The translations under genes and the position numbers were made by a program. Source: Gammaproteobacteria bacterium (GTDB lineage Bacteria > Pseudomonadota > Gammaproteobacteria > JAGOUN01). Taken from it: DNA of 64,000 nt. The stretch is taken from assembly GCA_021208965.1 (NCBI GenBank), contig JAJOJD010000051.1, forward strand, positions 1 to 64,000, in the 5' to 3' direction. Numbering within the stretch: position 1 is the first letter of the stretch; each line of letters begins with the position of its first letter. Below, in pieces: positions 1-9,308 of this stretch. The notes under the pieces are model-generated. The model had not been told where the DNA came from, searched no databases, and was given only the letters and a program-made list of their open reading frames with translations.

Positions 1-31
1 TACAGGTTTTAACTTTTTGAAATATCTTTTT

Positions 32-124
32 ATGAGATATCTACTTATTTTTAGTTTTATCATGCTCAATTTATTAATCAGTGCGTGTGGTCAAACCGGT
101 CCACTGTATTTACCTGAGGTATAA
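32..124 (+). CDS. lptM: LptM (YifL)-type small outer-membrane lipoprotein
   Basis: This is a 30-residue lipoprotein. A short hydrophobic N-terminus ends in the lipobox-like LISAC (Cys about residue 19) and is followed by GQTGPLYLPEV. The C-G-x-x-G-P-L-Y-x-P signature right after the lipidated Cys is that of E. coli YifL/LptM, which is known to assist LptD oxidative maturation in the LPS translocon. The family position immediately before dapF is conserved. The gene stops 3 bases before the dapF start and its last codons contain the dapF Shine-Dalgarno, so the two are probably co-transcribed. It lacks the longer hydrophilic tail of the E. coli protein, so it is a minimal version. Confidence 0.85.
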   Translation: MRYLLIFSFIMLNLLISACGQTGPLYLPEV

Positions 125-127
125 ATA

Positions 128-969
128 TTGTTTACATTCACTAAAATGCATGGATTAGGCAATGATTTTGTTGTTTTTGATGGAACGCATCACAATATTC
201 CACTGACACCAGAAATTATTCAGCATTTAGCGGATAGACATTTTGGGATTGGATTTGATCAATTATTAATGATTCAAACGGGCCATCCCAATTTTTCTGA
301 TTATCACTATCAAATTTTTAATGCGGATGGATCAGAAGCAGGACAGTGTGGTAATGGAGTTCGATGTATTGCTCAATTTCTGCGTGAAAAAAATAAGATG
401 ATAAAAAATACGTTAAAACTGTCTGCCAAAGCAGGTCTTATGACCGTTTTTTTGAAGAAGATGGTCAAATACGAGTAGATATGGGACTCCCCTTACTCGA
501 ACCGGAACAGATTCCCATACGTATGCCCTATCGCTCATCTCAGTATATGTTACGACTCTTTGAAACAGAACAAAAAATTATGTCAGTCTCTATGGGAAAT
601 CCTCATGCCATTTTACGTGTTGATAACGTGAAAACGGCTTCTGTAGAAGAAATGGGGCAACGAATTAGTCATCATTTTTCTTTTCCAGAAAAAACCAATG
701 TTGAATTTATGGAAATTATCGACCGTGATTACATCAAATTACGTGTGTATGAACGAGGGGCTGGAGAAACATTGGCGTGTGGTACCGGTGCTTGTGCTGC
801 CGTTGTTGGGGGAATTATTAATGGTTGGCTAAATTCTTCAGTAACGGTTGAATTGTTAGGAGGAAAACTGCAGATAGAATGGCAGGGTGAAGGTCATTCT
901 GTCATGATGACAGGCCCAGCGGTGACAGTATATGAAGGGAATGTATCACTGCCTGATAAAAAATTATGA
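128..969 (+). CDS. dapF: Diaminopimelate epimerase, interrupted by a -1 frameshift
   Basis: It converts LL- to meso-diaminopimelate for lysine and peptidoglycan synthesis. The N-terminal half has MHGLGNDFVVFD and the first catalytic Cys in AGQCGNGVRC. The second half has the other catalytic Cys in GETLACGTGACAA. The TTG start at 128 is favoured because GAGG lies at 116-119 and it gives the usual five residues before MHGLGNDF. The frame breaks at a run of seven T at 447-453. Adding one T restores continuous homology (FEEDGQIRVDMGLP) into the downstream frame. Without correction the protein would end at 478 and lose the second active-site Cys. Sequence error or genuine lesion cannot be told apart here. 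Confidence 0.9.
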
Positions 970-983
970 TACAATTGTCAATT

Positions 984-1160
984 GCCTGTTGTGAAAAACA
1001 GATCGTGTGTTTTTTGACCGATATTATATAAAGATGGACGCTGGGATCCATTCCTGTTGTGCATGCTCATCCTCGAATGAGACGCCTGATGGAATACGCT
1101 TGGTGTCCGACCTGATGAGTCAGGGTCTTTAAAAACCAGTATCTGACACAATAGGCTCTT
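984..1160 (+). ncRNA. ssrS: 6S RNA (SsrS)
   Basis: This about 175-nt non-coding interval lies just upstream of ygfA, the conserved position of 6S RNA in gammaproteobacteria. The ends pair: GCCTGTTGTG at 984-993 with CACAATAGGC at 1147-1156 (10 bp, one G-U), followed inward by CAGAT 999-1003 with ATCTG 1141-1145. A central part contains GTGCATGCTCA, resembling the GTGAGCATGCTCGG segment of E. coli 6S RNA. A T-rich stretch follows the closing stem. A TATGAT box at 966-971 could be the -10. 6S RNA mimics an open promoter and binds sigma70 RNA polymerase. The assignment rests on position, length and pairing, not on a covariance search. Confidence 0.8.
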
Positions 1161-1177
1161 TTATTTCAAAGGTTCTA

Positions 1178-1750
1178 ATGGTGTTAGATAAATTTTATCT
1201 CCGAAAAAAATATCGTGAATGTCGCCGTCAGCAATCAACCGATCAAAAATATCATGCTGAAAATCAAATTATTCGGTTTTTTTTAAGCTATATTGATTAT
1301 AAAAATAAAAATATTGCTCTTTATTTTGCTAAAAAAGAAGAATTAAATGTATCCCTGTTGGTTAAACACTTATGGAAAGAAAATATCAACGTATTTTTGC
1401 CTGTCATGAATTCAGAAGAGATGACTTTACATTTTGCCGCTTATCGTGAGAATACTGTGATAAAAAAAAATGTTTATGGTATCGATGAACCAGAATGTGT
1501 AAATATTCTTTCCCCGAAAGAACTGGATATTGTGTTATTGCCTATGCTTGCTTTTAACCGACAAGGGCAACGTTTAGGGATGGGAAAAGGTTATTACGAT
1601 AGAACGTTTGCTTTTCGACAACATAACAGAATAAAGCCCCTATTGATTGGTATTGCCTATGCGAATCAAGAAAGTCAGGATTTGACTGGCGATGCATGGG
1701 ACATTCCTGTTGATATTATCATCACAGAAAATGAATATTATCGAGTTTAA
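1178..1750 (+). CDS. ygfA: 5-formyltetrahydrofolate cyclo-ligase
   Basis: This 190-residue protein of the 5-FTHF cyclo-ligase family converts 5-formyl-THF to 5,10-methenyl-THF using ATP. Seen are the basic N-terminal RKKYRECRRQQ, the central LPVMNSEEM region, and the diagnostic LLPMLAFNRQGQRLGMGKGYYDR block that binds ATP/Mg. Length matches the family. It directly follows the 6S RNA gene, the same ssrS-ygfA pairing as in E. coli, where both can be co-transcribed. The ruvX start lies 3 bases beyond its stop, so it is likely the first protein gene of a short ygfA-ruvX operon. Confidence 0.93.
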   Translation: MVLDKFYLRKKYRECRRQQSTDQKYHAENQIIRFFLSYIDYKNKNIALYFAKKEELNVSLLVKHLWKENINVFLPVMNSEEMTLHFAAYRENTVIKKNVYGIDEPECVNILSPKELDIVLLPMLAFNRQGQRLGMGKGYYDRTFAFRQHNRIKPLLIGIAYANQESQDLTGDAWDIPVDIIITENEYYRV

Positions 1751-1753
1751 GCA

Positions 1754-2167
1754 ATGAGTCATCACTATCTTGGGTTTGATTTTGGCGTGAAGTATATTGG
1801 CGTTGCTGTTGGGCAAGATGTGACTAGAACGGCGCGTCCGCTAAAAACGCTCAAACAATTTCACGGTGTAGTGAATTGGACAGAAATCAAAAAACTTGTC
1901 AAGGAATGGTCGCCAAAAGCATTAATTGTCGGCATTCCATATGGAATGAATAAAAAGAATGATTGGATAACTGAAGCAGCGATAAAATTTTCAAAAGACT
2001 TAGCGCTAGAAACCGCTTGTCCTGTTCATATGATAGATGAACGCTTAACAACGATTGAAGCACGAGAGGTATTATTTGATCAAGGAGGACATAAAGCGTT
2101 AGTGAAAGAAGCCATTGATGCGATGGCAGCAAAAGTTATGTTACAAACATGGTTGGAAAATCAGTAA
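1754..2167 (+). CDS. ruvX: RuvX/YqgF Holliday-junction resolvase-like, pre-16S rRNA nuclease
   Basis: The product is 137 residues with an RNase H-like fold. The N-terminal GFDFGVKYIGVAVGQ carries the first catalytic Asp. IVGIPYGMNKKN is the central motif, and DERLTT near residue 95 and KEAIDAMAA near the C-terminus supply the remaining acidic residues. In E. coli YqgF takes part in maturation of the 16S rRNA 5' end. It sits 3 bases after ygfA. Length and motifs are standard and nothing is unusual. Confidence 0.93.
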   Translation: MSHHYLGFDFGVKYIGVAVGQDVTRTARPLKTLKQFHGVVNWTEIKKLVKEWSPKALIVGIPYGMNKKNDWITEAAIKFSKDLALETACPVHMIDERLTTIEAREVLFDQGGHKALVKEAIDAMAAKVMLQTWLENQ

Positions 2168-2209
2168 ATCAAGTTATAATAGCAGCCGAATTTTAAAAAG
2201 GAATATATC

Positions 2210-2793
2210 ATGCGTCATGAATTGCCGACATTGCCTTATGGGCTCGATGCGTTAGCTCCCCATATTTCGCGAGAAACTTTAGAGTATCACTATGGAAAGC
2301 ATCATCAAACCTATATTGATAATCTCAATAAGTTGATTGTTGGTACTGAATTTGAGCATAAATCACTCGAAGAAATTGTTAAAACTTCTTCAGGTATTAT
2401 ATTTAATAATGCGGCTCAAGTATGGAATCATACCTTTTATTGGCATAGTTTATCCCCTCATGGTGGCGGTGAACCTGCCTCTAAACTGGCTGAAGCGATA
2501 AATGTAGATTTTGGTTCATTTGATGTTTTAAAGAAAAATTTTCTACTACGGCCGCGACAACATTTGGCTCAGGTTGGGCATGGTTAGTCAAAAATCCTTC
2601 AGGAAAGCTTGAAATTATCAGTAGCAGTAATGCCTCCACTCCTCTCACCACGGATAATATTCCTTTGTTGACCTGTGATGTTTGGGAGCATGCGTATTAT
2701 ATTGATTATCGTCATTCACGCGTGAAATATCTTGAACATTTTTGGCATCTTGTGAATTGGACATTTGTAGAAAAAAATCTGTTTTCCTATTGA
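2210..2793 (+). CDS. sodB: Superoxide dismutase Fe type, interrupted by a -1 frameshift
   Basis: It dismutates superoxide in the cytoplasm. The N-terminal part has [34 protein letters not shown] in sense (His ligand in YHYGKHH) and [13 protein letters not shown] (second His ligand). The frame is lost at a run of four T, 2539-2542. One added T gives [17 protein letters not shown] and continues to [13 protein letters not shown], which supplies the last Asp and His metal ligands, ending at a TGA at 2791-2793. Gly/Ala positions around NNAAQ and FGSGWAWL favour Fe over Mn by family rules. A good AAGGA site precedes the ATG. As read, the uncorrected protein would lack two metal ligands. Confidence 0.9.
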
Positions 2794-2820
2794 CGTTTAA
2801 TTCATTTTATATACAATACG

Positions 2821-2853
2821 CCCTATTGAGCTTTCATAAAAAAACCAATAGGG
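2821..2853 (+). promoter_or_regulatory. Stem-loop overlapping the ribosome-binding site of the 850-residue gene
   Basis: CCCTATTG at 2821-2828 is a perfect inverted repeat of CAATAGGG at 2846-2853 with a 17-base loop. The 3' arm contains most of the Shine-Dalgarno AGGGAG (2850-2855) that serves the TTG start at 2864. It could sequester the site or simply be a weak sodB terminator, but there is no T run after it. Confidence 0.45.
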
Positions 2854-2863
2854 AGCCCACACT

Positions 2864-5416
2864 TTGTCGGACAGCAACTCGCTATCTTTGACCAACTTAA
2901 ATACAACTTCTGCTCAAATTGCTTTCACTCTTGCCATGTCCCTCTACTTTACCCTTTATAACGAAAAAGGCTTTGATTTGGGTGATTTTTACACAAATGG
3001 ATACCCTGATGAAAAAAAAATAAAATTGTTCTCATCCCGTCTTCGTTTAATTTTAACGTATATTTTATCCCCAGATTCACAACGAAAAATTTCATCATTC
3101 AATAATGAAACGTCAGAATCAAACAACGATATTCCTCCATCGCTTTGGCAGTCGATATCTCAAGGAAAACTCAAATATTTTAATGAAGAACATCAGTTAT
3201 GTTTAAGTGATGCTGGCGCGAAAGAAGTACAAGCATTATTAAATGCCTTAGATGATAGCCCTGGCGATCATGTCAAAACGCATCAAGATGTTCATGTGAT
3301 GAATGAGATGTTATATGGAAAAGCAGCTCCTTTAAGTGCAAGAAATATTGCGATTAAAGCGAGTGCTTATAGTACCCTTAACGCTATTTTATCCTTGATG
3401 ATTATTACGGGTGAAGAAGAATGGATCGTTGGATTTCTTCCAGAGGAAACCGATGGAACTGGTACGGAAGATGCTTCTGCGATTGCGTTTAATCTGGCAT
3501 TTTCAGCCTTGTTTGCCGCGAATTCACTACAAGAATCACGCCAAAAACGAAGCTATGAACTTGCTAAAGCATATACCTTATGTTGTGTTAATGCACTTAA
3601 TCATATGCAAAAACACTCAATTCGTTCTCAAGTGACAGATGAAACAACTATATCCTCGCCATCGCCGACACCAACGTTTGAAAGTGACCAGACGACAAAT
3701 GAAAGCAGTACGATGAGTGATGATGCTTATCATGAAGAGACACCGTTGTTGCCTCCAAACGAAAAAATCGACACCCCTGTTATCCGAACAGCATCTTTGC
3801 CAGTGATTACCGAAGATCATTACAAAAAAGTCTATAAAGATGGTAATATTTTAAGTTTTAAGGGCGCCATTTCATCGGAAGCAAGTAAACAACGTAGTTA
3901 TCTTACGCTTGCAACAGGAATTGTTTTTAGTATTGGATTTTTAATTCTAGATATTACAACATTGGGTGTGTCTTTAGCCCTGCGTCTTAGCCTTGGTATT
4001 GCAGGAATCGCTATAGGGTCAATAGTACGTTACTCTAGTAAAATAGAACAGAATAAAACAAATTTATACGCAAAACACCATCGCCCCTGGCTTACCGATA
4101 TCTTTCAATCAGGGCTTATTGCCGAACTTAGTGTCTACGGCTTACAACCTGTTGAGTCTAACACAAAGATGAGTTCAGATACGGTTGGCATAAAAAGACA
4201 GGTTTCTGTTGATGCAGAGAAATTTTTAGCCGAGAGTGATCATCAAACAGCGATAGGAAAGATTATCTCTGTTGTCACTGATCGCAAAACTCAACTTAAA
4301 GATCTTGAAAGATATATCAAAAATCATCTTCCAAACGAATATCAACAGCACAATCATCGTTATTTTGTTGCAGAATGCCTATTCCAAATTCGTATCAATG
4401 AATTTTCAGAAGACCCTCATTTGATTGAGGGAGAGAGAGAGAACCTTTTTTCTCCACCCACAGCCGAATTTTTTGCTAGGGAACAAGCGAAAGGAATAGA
4501 GCATCTTCATCAGCGGATTATGATGTATATCTCAAAAAAAAATATAGAACATGAGGAACAACAAAAAAAAGAAATTTTAGACAAAGAGGAAGATATAAAA
4601 CCATATGAGTGGAAAAAACCGTATTTGTTTCCTCTCCCTGAATCAGGGCCTCTAAGTTTACCAACACCAGAAGAAACTAAAGAAAAAATTAAAGATGATC
4701 TTGCTTGGAACCCTTGGATTTTTGCGTGGCGACTGTGTTCATCATCACCCGCAGAAAGCGATTCAGACGAACATTTAAAACGAGAATTATCCTGGACCAT
4801 GGGATATATGTATTATACGTTTTTTACGTATTCAGAGCTATGGCCTTGGCATAATAGTCATAAAGCACTGGATGCTTATTATACGAAACGTTATAACGGC
4901 GCCGAAAAAAAATTAACCGTCGCAATGAATAAAAATACTGACATTGCCTTAGATGGCGCGGCTATTTTTGAACAATTTCTTAAACAAGATGAAAAAACGT
5001 CTGCATCTACATCTTCAATAAAAACAACCAACACGGATAACATTGAATCAGAAGAAAATGCGAATGAAAGCACACCCTTATTAGCGAGTGTTGATGTCGA
5101 AAATAACACGAACGCTAATGCACCTCCTCCCCAAGTAGAATTAGCAACGTTGCGCAAAAAAACTCTTAGAGAGCAACATAAAAATAATAATGCTGGCGTT
5201 TTGGGCGCTAGTTTTATTTCTCCTCTGGCGACCGTAGCGTTATATGTGGCTTATCCTGCTTTAGCGATTTTTGCTGATCTTTACGGAGATCTTCTTTGCA
5301 AAGCAGTGCAAACCGGCTGCTATTTTTTTGGATCTTGGGCCGCAAAAACATTCGCCATCAACTATAGACGTGATGGAAAACAAGACGCTAGACGTCAATA
5401 TCAACTGACAAACTAG
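2864..5416 (+). CDS. Large membrane protein of unknown function with two acidic-dileucine motifs, candidate effector
   Basis: I do not recognise a family for this 850-residue protein. An N-terminal soluble region (1-260) precedes a Ser/Thr/Glu-rich linker. A two-helix hydrophobic segment lies near residues 345-390 (LATGIVFSIGFLILDI, then LRLSLGIAGIAIGSIV). A long charged region follows, then a second acidic linker, and a second hydrophobic pair near 776-830. Each linker holds one [DE]xxxLL motif: EETPLL at about 291-296 and ESTPLL at about 735-740, which resemble eukaryotic endosomal/lysosomal sorting signals. The start is TTG with an AGGGAG site 8 bases upstream. It stands alone between sodB and guaC. 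Secretion and a host target are inference only. Confidence 0.6.
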   Translation: MSDSNSLSLTNLNTTSAQIAFTLAMSLYFTLYNEKGFDLGDFYTNGYPDEKKIKLFSSRLRLILTYILSPDSQRKISSFNNETSESNNDIPPSLWQSISQGKLKYFNEEHQLCLSDAGAKEVQALLNALDDSPGDHVKTHQDVHVMNEMLYGKAAPLSARNIAIKASAYSTLNAILSLMIITGEEEWIVGFLPEETDGTGTEDASAIAFNLAFSALFAANSLQESRQKRSYELAKAYTLCCVNALNHMQKHSIRSQVTDETTISSPSPTPTFESDQTTNESSTMSDDAYHEETPLLPPNEKIDTPVIRTASLPVITEDHYKKVYKDGNILSFKGAISSEASKQRSYLTLATGIVFSIGFLILDITTLGVSLALRLSLGIAGIAIGSIVRYSSKIEQNKTNLYAKHHRPWLTDIFQSGLIAELSVYGLQPVESNTKMSSDTVGIKRQVSVDAEKFLAESDHQTAIGKIISVVTDRKTQLKDLERYIKNHLPNEYQQHNHRYFVAECLFQIRINEFSEDPHLIEGERENLFSPPTAEFFAREQAKGIEHLHQRIMMYISKKNIEHEEQQKKEILDKEEDIKPYEWKKPYLFPLPESGPLSLPTPEETKEKIKDDLAWNPWIFAWRLCSSSPAESDSDEHLKRELSWTMGYMYYTFFTYSELWPWHNSHKALDAYYTKRYNGAEKKLTVAMNKNTDIALDGAAIFEQFLKQDEKTSASTSSIKTTNTDNIESEENANESTPLLASVDVENNTNANAPPPQVELATLRKKTLREQHKNNNAGVLGASFISPLATVALYVAYPALAIFADLYGDLLCKAVQTGCYFFGSWAAKTFAINYRRDGKQDARRQYQLTN

Positions 5417-5524
5417 TGTCAAATTGTTGTTAGTAACAGTTTCCTGCATAAAAGGTATTTCGCGCTAGAACAACTATGCGTATTATGCTATCTTCTCCGC
5501 TCTCTGAACGAAAAAATATTCCCC

Positions 5525-6580
5525 ATGCGCATAGAAACTGATATCAAACTCGATTTTAAAGACGTTTTAATTCGCCCCAAACGCAGCACCTTGAACTCAC
5601 GTTCAGAGGTCAGCGTACTGCGTCAGTATAAATTCAAATATTCTCCCCTCGTATGGGAAGGGGTTCCTGTTATTGCGGCGAATATGGATCACACAGGTAC
5701 CTTTGATGTCGCTAAAGTGATGGCAAGTCATCAGTTGATGACCGCTATGCATAAATTTGTCACGCTTAATGATTGGGTTAATTATCAAAAAACTTCGCCT
5801 GAAACTTTGCCGCATTGTTTTGTCTCTATTGGCACCAGTCAAGAAGATTTAACAGCGGCCAAAGAAGCGTTTAAAGTGATTAATAGTGCGTTTATTTGCT
5901 TGGATGTTGCCAATGGTTATACCCAACATTTCGTCAGCTTTTTGCGTCAGTTACGTGATACTTTTCCAGATAAAGTGATTATGGCAGGGAATGTGGTGAC
6001 GGGTGAAATGGCGGAAGAATTACTCATTTCGGGTGCGGATATTGTTAAAATCGGGATTGGTCCAGGATCTGTTTGTACAACGCGTTATAAAACAGGGGTG
6101 GGTTACCCCCAATTGTCGGCGATTATCGAATGTGCTGATGCCGCGCACGGTCTTAAAGGGTTAGTTTGTGCCGATGGCGGTTGCACTTGCCCTGGGGATG
6201 TCGCGAAAGCTTTTGCCGCAGGGGCAGATTTCGTCATGTTAGGGGGTATGTTGGCTGGTCATGATGAATGTGGAGGCGAGGTCATTGAAAAAGGTGGAAA
6301 ACCGTTTAAAGCGTTTTATGGCATGAGCTCTAAGCAGGCGATGACAACTTACTACGGGAGCGTCGCCGATTATCGTGCGAGTGAAGGGAGATTAGTTCAT
6401 GTTCCCTACCGAGGGGCATTAGAAAATACCGTTTTAGACATTTTAGGAGGTCTTCGTTCAGCCTGTACTTACGTTGGCGCAAAACAGCTCAAAGAATTAA
6501 CAAAACGGACAACCTTCGTGCGAGTTTCACAGCAATTAAACGAAGTGTATTCTCATTATCAAGTGGGTGAAGAAAAGTAA
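5525..6580 (+). CDS. guaC: GMP reductase
   Basis: It reduces GMP to IMP with NADPH, linking guanine and adenine nucleotide pools. The 351-residue product follows E. coli GuaC from end to end. It has [20 protein letters not shown] at the N-terminus, [10 protein letters not shown] with the catalytic Cys near residue 186, [14 protein letters not shown] and [16 protein letters not shown] for phosphate binding, and [11 protein letters not shown] towards the C-terminus. The absence of a CBS insertion separates it from IMP dehydrogenase. It is a single gene flanked by orphan large proteins. The reading frame is intact. Confidence 0.96.
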   Translation: MRIETDIKLDFKDVLIRPKRSTLNSRSEVSVLRQYKFKYSPLVWEGVPVIAANMDHTGTFDVAKVMASHQLMTAMHKFVTLNDWVNYQKTSPETLPHCFVSIGTSQEDLTAAKEAFKVINSAFICLDVANGYTQHFVSFLRQLRDTFPDKVIMAGNVVTGEMAEELLISGADIVKIGIGPGSVCTTRYKTGVGYPQLSAIIECADAAHGLKGLVCADGGCTCPGDVAKAFAAGADFVMLGGMLAGHDECGGEVIEKGGKPFKAFYGMSSKQAMTTYYGSVADYRASEGRLVHVPYRGALENTVLDILGGLRSACTYVGAKQLKELTKRTTFVRVSQQLNEVYSHYQVGEEK

Positions 6581-6606
6581 ACGTCTTCTTTTTTTTGACC
6601 TAAATT

Positions 6607-6670
6607 TTTGTGAGATAAATCTCACAAACATCAGCATAAACGCTTGATTTCATACGTTCTTTTGTGAGAT
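6607..6670. promoter_or_regulatory. Operator-like palindrome with a repeated half-site
   Basis: TTTGTGAGAT at 6607-6616 and ATCTCACAAA at 6619-6628 form a perfect 10-bp inverted repeat with an AA centre. The same 10-mer TTTGTGAGAT recurs at 6661-6670, 54 bases away in direct orientation, just upstream of the likely promoter of the 834-residue gene. There is no T tract after the palindrome, so it does not look like the guaC terminator. The layout suggests a dimeric regulator with a secondary half-site. The regulator is unknown. Confidence 0.5.
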
Positions 6671-6699
6671 TTTATACGGCGATCAAATGCTATTATAAT
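6671..6699 (+). promoter_or_regulatory. Probable promoter of the 834-residue gene
   Basis: A TATAAT box at 6694-6699 lies 25 bases before the start codon. An overlapping extended -10 reading is TG-C-TATTAT (6688-6696). A TTTATA element at 6671-6676 sits 17 bases upstream of TATAAT and could be a weak -35. The operator-like half-site at 6661-6670 abuts it. Confidence 0.45.
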
Positions 6700-6723
6700 A
6701 AAATCTAGGCCTGGAAGTGAAAA

Positions 6724-9228
6724 ATGTTTATACATGAAGAAAATCCCAATGAGTTATCACAAATATCGTTGAATCAGAGTTTTGGGCGCGTATCTTTAAG
6801 CCGTTCTAGCATCGTCGAGGACCTACGAGAGACCTCCTCACCAAGGTCCAGTGTAGAACCAATTAATATCGATCTTAATGCTGTTTTTTACAGCTACTTG
6901 AAACAGTTGAAGATTTCGTCGAAAGATAGCAGCGTCATAGAACAGGCTTTGTCGAGTTTATTGTCAGTAAGACGTCATACCGATTACGCAAGAACCTTAG
7001 AAACAATTCTTAAGCCACTATATATTAGTTTCACACGCGAGATACATCTTTTTCAAGCGATGATTGCGATCACACGTCTTAGTATTGCTAAAAGCATGTT
7101 GCTGGCTAAAAAATTTGACATGGATACAGAATGGAAAACCTTGGAAAATAATCTTACGCAGGAATATTTAGAAGGTATAAATACACCGATTAATGATATA
7201 CAGACTTTTGTTAGTAACTTTATTGAATCATATGGATGTTCTAGATTCAGTGGTGATATTTCAGCCTATGTCATAACTTATTTTAAATTTAGAGCAGAAC
7301 AAGAAGGGTTAGTTTTAGCGCTTAGTAACCTGGCCCAACATTTAGTCGCCATCACCATATCTGATAGTTTTATCGATGATCGGCTCTGTGAACGTGATTG
7401 CTTTATTGAGTTAGAGCTCGCAAAATTTCTTGAGAACAGAAAGTATTTTTCTTTAAGCACACGAGAGGATCATGAACGAGAAAAGCTAAAAGAAGATTTA
7501 AAAGCTTATTTAGGACTGTCTTTAATCGATTTGGACATCGAACATGACTTAGAGAAGAAGGATCTTGCTGGAAAAAAACTCTATCTTAAAAGTATAGAAA
7601 AAGAGCTTCTTGAACTTGATGCAGCCTTTGCTGTTTATAAAGAACCTAGCCTTGAAGTCGATTACGCAAGATATGCACTAACAAATGCCATACAGAAAAT
7701 GCAACCAGAATATGATGTTGTATTACCAAATGTAGACAGGTTGACAGATACAAAAATAAAGCTATACAACAGCAAAGATAACTCACAGAATGCACTATTC
7801 TTCATTATTCAGTGCAGAAATGAAACTTTTTTTGAAAAAATACTAGAATATGCAACCTTTCATAAGGAACAGCATGATCTAGTTCGCGCTACACTAGATC
7901 AAGGTTTAGATGATCACGATCTATGTTGGTTAGCCGCACGACAAAACTGTTTTTTGTTTAACCTAAATGATGTGGCAAAAATACAGAATGGGATATCTAC
8001 AGGATTGGTTGACTATCAAGACTCTGAAAGCGATTCACGAAAGCCCTTCCATTTCTTTGATAAGAATCACCATTTTATTATACCGGATCGGTGCATCGCC
8101 GTAGCGGATCGTGAATTATTGAGAGGTATTTTTGACAACTATAAAAGTTATGACAATGTTGGTTTATTCGCAAGTATCTTCCGCACGCTTCTGAATAAGG
8201 CCGAAGCACTGGATGATCCTGATCTTATCATAGATATTGCAACATATATCGAGCTAAATTTAAAAGAGAATTTTTTTACAGAGGAAAAACTGAAGGAACA
8301 CGTTGGCCCGAATACCTTGGCGTATCTTATTTCTAATGATGGTCTTTGTGATCATGAGTTGCTTCGCAAAGAGTTAAAGCATCGTTATGTTAAAGGCCCC
8401 CAGCAAGCACAGCGGTTAATGAATCTTGAAAATCCTGTCAAGATAGCGCTACAAGAAAAATATGATTTTTATCAGCATGTTGATCGGGTAGCGGATTTTT
8501 ACCATGCCGCATCCCTTCACGTGATTGAAAAAAGCCTATCTGTGTCGAATGATGACGATAAGCGTACGTATCAAAGTAAATTACAATCTATCTCAACAGT
8601 GATTTCTGAGAATTTAGACCCGAATAGTGTCGATGACGCTCTAGATTTATCTGATCAAGCGAATACCATTGCAGACAGGTTGATCGATGCCCCTGGCATT
8701 CAAAAAAACACTGGACTTTTTCATCCTTGTTGTGGGTTGAATAAAACGCAAACTGAAATTAATAAAAGACAAAAAGCACTCAGATGGGGACCTAAAAAAC
8801 GAGAATTAAATCGGGAAACCATAAAAATTGGGGACTCCTTGACGGCAAACATTCTCAATCAAATTCCCTTATCGAAAGAGGAGCAAGAGGCGTGTGCCAA
8901 GCGTGCCGTTGAAGCACGTGCGGTGTTTAAGGCAACACTGGATTATCTCTCCAACCGTTATGGTAAAAATGATAATAAATTCAAGATTTTAGAGCAGCGC
9001 ATTGACTATTATATTAGAGGGTATGGTGATGATAACCAAGAAGAGTATAATGCTCAAAAATTTTTAGAGCAGCTTAATCAGGATCTAAAAGATTCTTCTA
9101 ACCTAGCCGAGGCTCGCCACTGGTGGACCACGTTATTCAAGAATAAACCTAAAACGATTGAAAAATTAGAAAAAGCAGGTGAAAAATTAGAAAAAGCAGA
9201 GAAAATTTTGAATGCAATAATTCCTTGA
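6724..9228 (+). CDS. Large protein of unknown family, paralogue of the next gene
   Basis: This 834-residue protein has no signal peptide and no evident membrane segment. It is unrecognised. The N-terminus is Ser-rich and polar. The middle is helical and charged. From about residue 525 to the end it is strongly similar to the following gene, including GPNTLAYLISNDGLCDHELL, YDFYQHVDRVADFYHAA, PCCGLNKTQTEINKRQKAL and FKATLDYLSNRYG. The last residues form a Lys/Glu/Ala heptad-like repeat (EKLEKAGEKLEKAEK) suggestive of a short coiled coil. GGAAG lies 6 bases before the ATG. It has its own operator-like upstream region. A secreted effector is possible in a Legionellales-like genome but is not shown by the sequence. 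Confidence 0.6.
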   Translation: MFIHEENPNELSQISLNQSFGRVSLSRSSIVEDLRETSSPRSSVEPINIDLNAVFYSYLKQLKISSKDSSVIEQALSSLLSVRRHTDYARTLETILKPLYISFTREIHLFQAMIAITRLSIAKSMLLAKKFDMDTEWKTLENNLTQEYLEGINTPINDIQTFVSNFIESYGCSRFSGDISAYVITYFKFRAEQEGLVLALSNLAQHLVAITISDSFIDDRLCERDCFIELELAKFLENRKYFSLSTREDHEREKLKEDLKAYLGLSLIDLDIEHDLEKKDLAGKKLYLKSIEKELLELDAAFAVYKEPSLEVDYARYALTNAIQKMQPEYDVVLPNVDRLTDTKIKLYNSKDNSQNALFFIIQCRNETFFEKILEYATFHKEQHDLVRATLDQGLDDHDLCWLAARQNCFLFNLNDVAKIQNGISTGLVDYQDSESDSRKPFHFFDKNHHFIIPDRCIAVADRELLRGIFDNYKSYDNVGLFASIFRTLLNKAEALDDPDLIIDIATYIELNLKENFFTEEKLKEHVGPNTLAYLISNDGLCDHELLRKELKHRYVKGPQQAQRLMNLENPVKIALQEKYDFYQHVDRVADFYHAASLHVIEKSLSVSNDDDKRTYQSKLQSISTVISENLDPNSVDDALDLSDQANTIADRLIDAPGIQKNTGLFHPCCGLNKTQTEINKRQKALRWGPKKRELNRETIKIGDSLTANILNQIPLSKEEQEACAKRAVEARAVFKATLDYLSNRYGKNDNKFKILEQRIDYYIRGYGDDNQEEYNAQKFLEQLNQDLKDSSNLAEARHWWTTLFKNKPKTIEKLEKAGEKLEKAEKILNAIIP

Positions 9229-9308
9229 TTTTATCTGTGCTTTTATGAGACAGTATACTAAATTTGAACACTTTTTTCATAAAATAATAAAAAGGTTGGA
9301 CGTGTATC

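Noticed and set aside
4510-4800. A Ser-rich 96-codon minus-strand frame inside the 850-residue gene
   Set aside because: It is the complement of Glu/Lys-rich coding sequence and has no start context.
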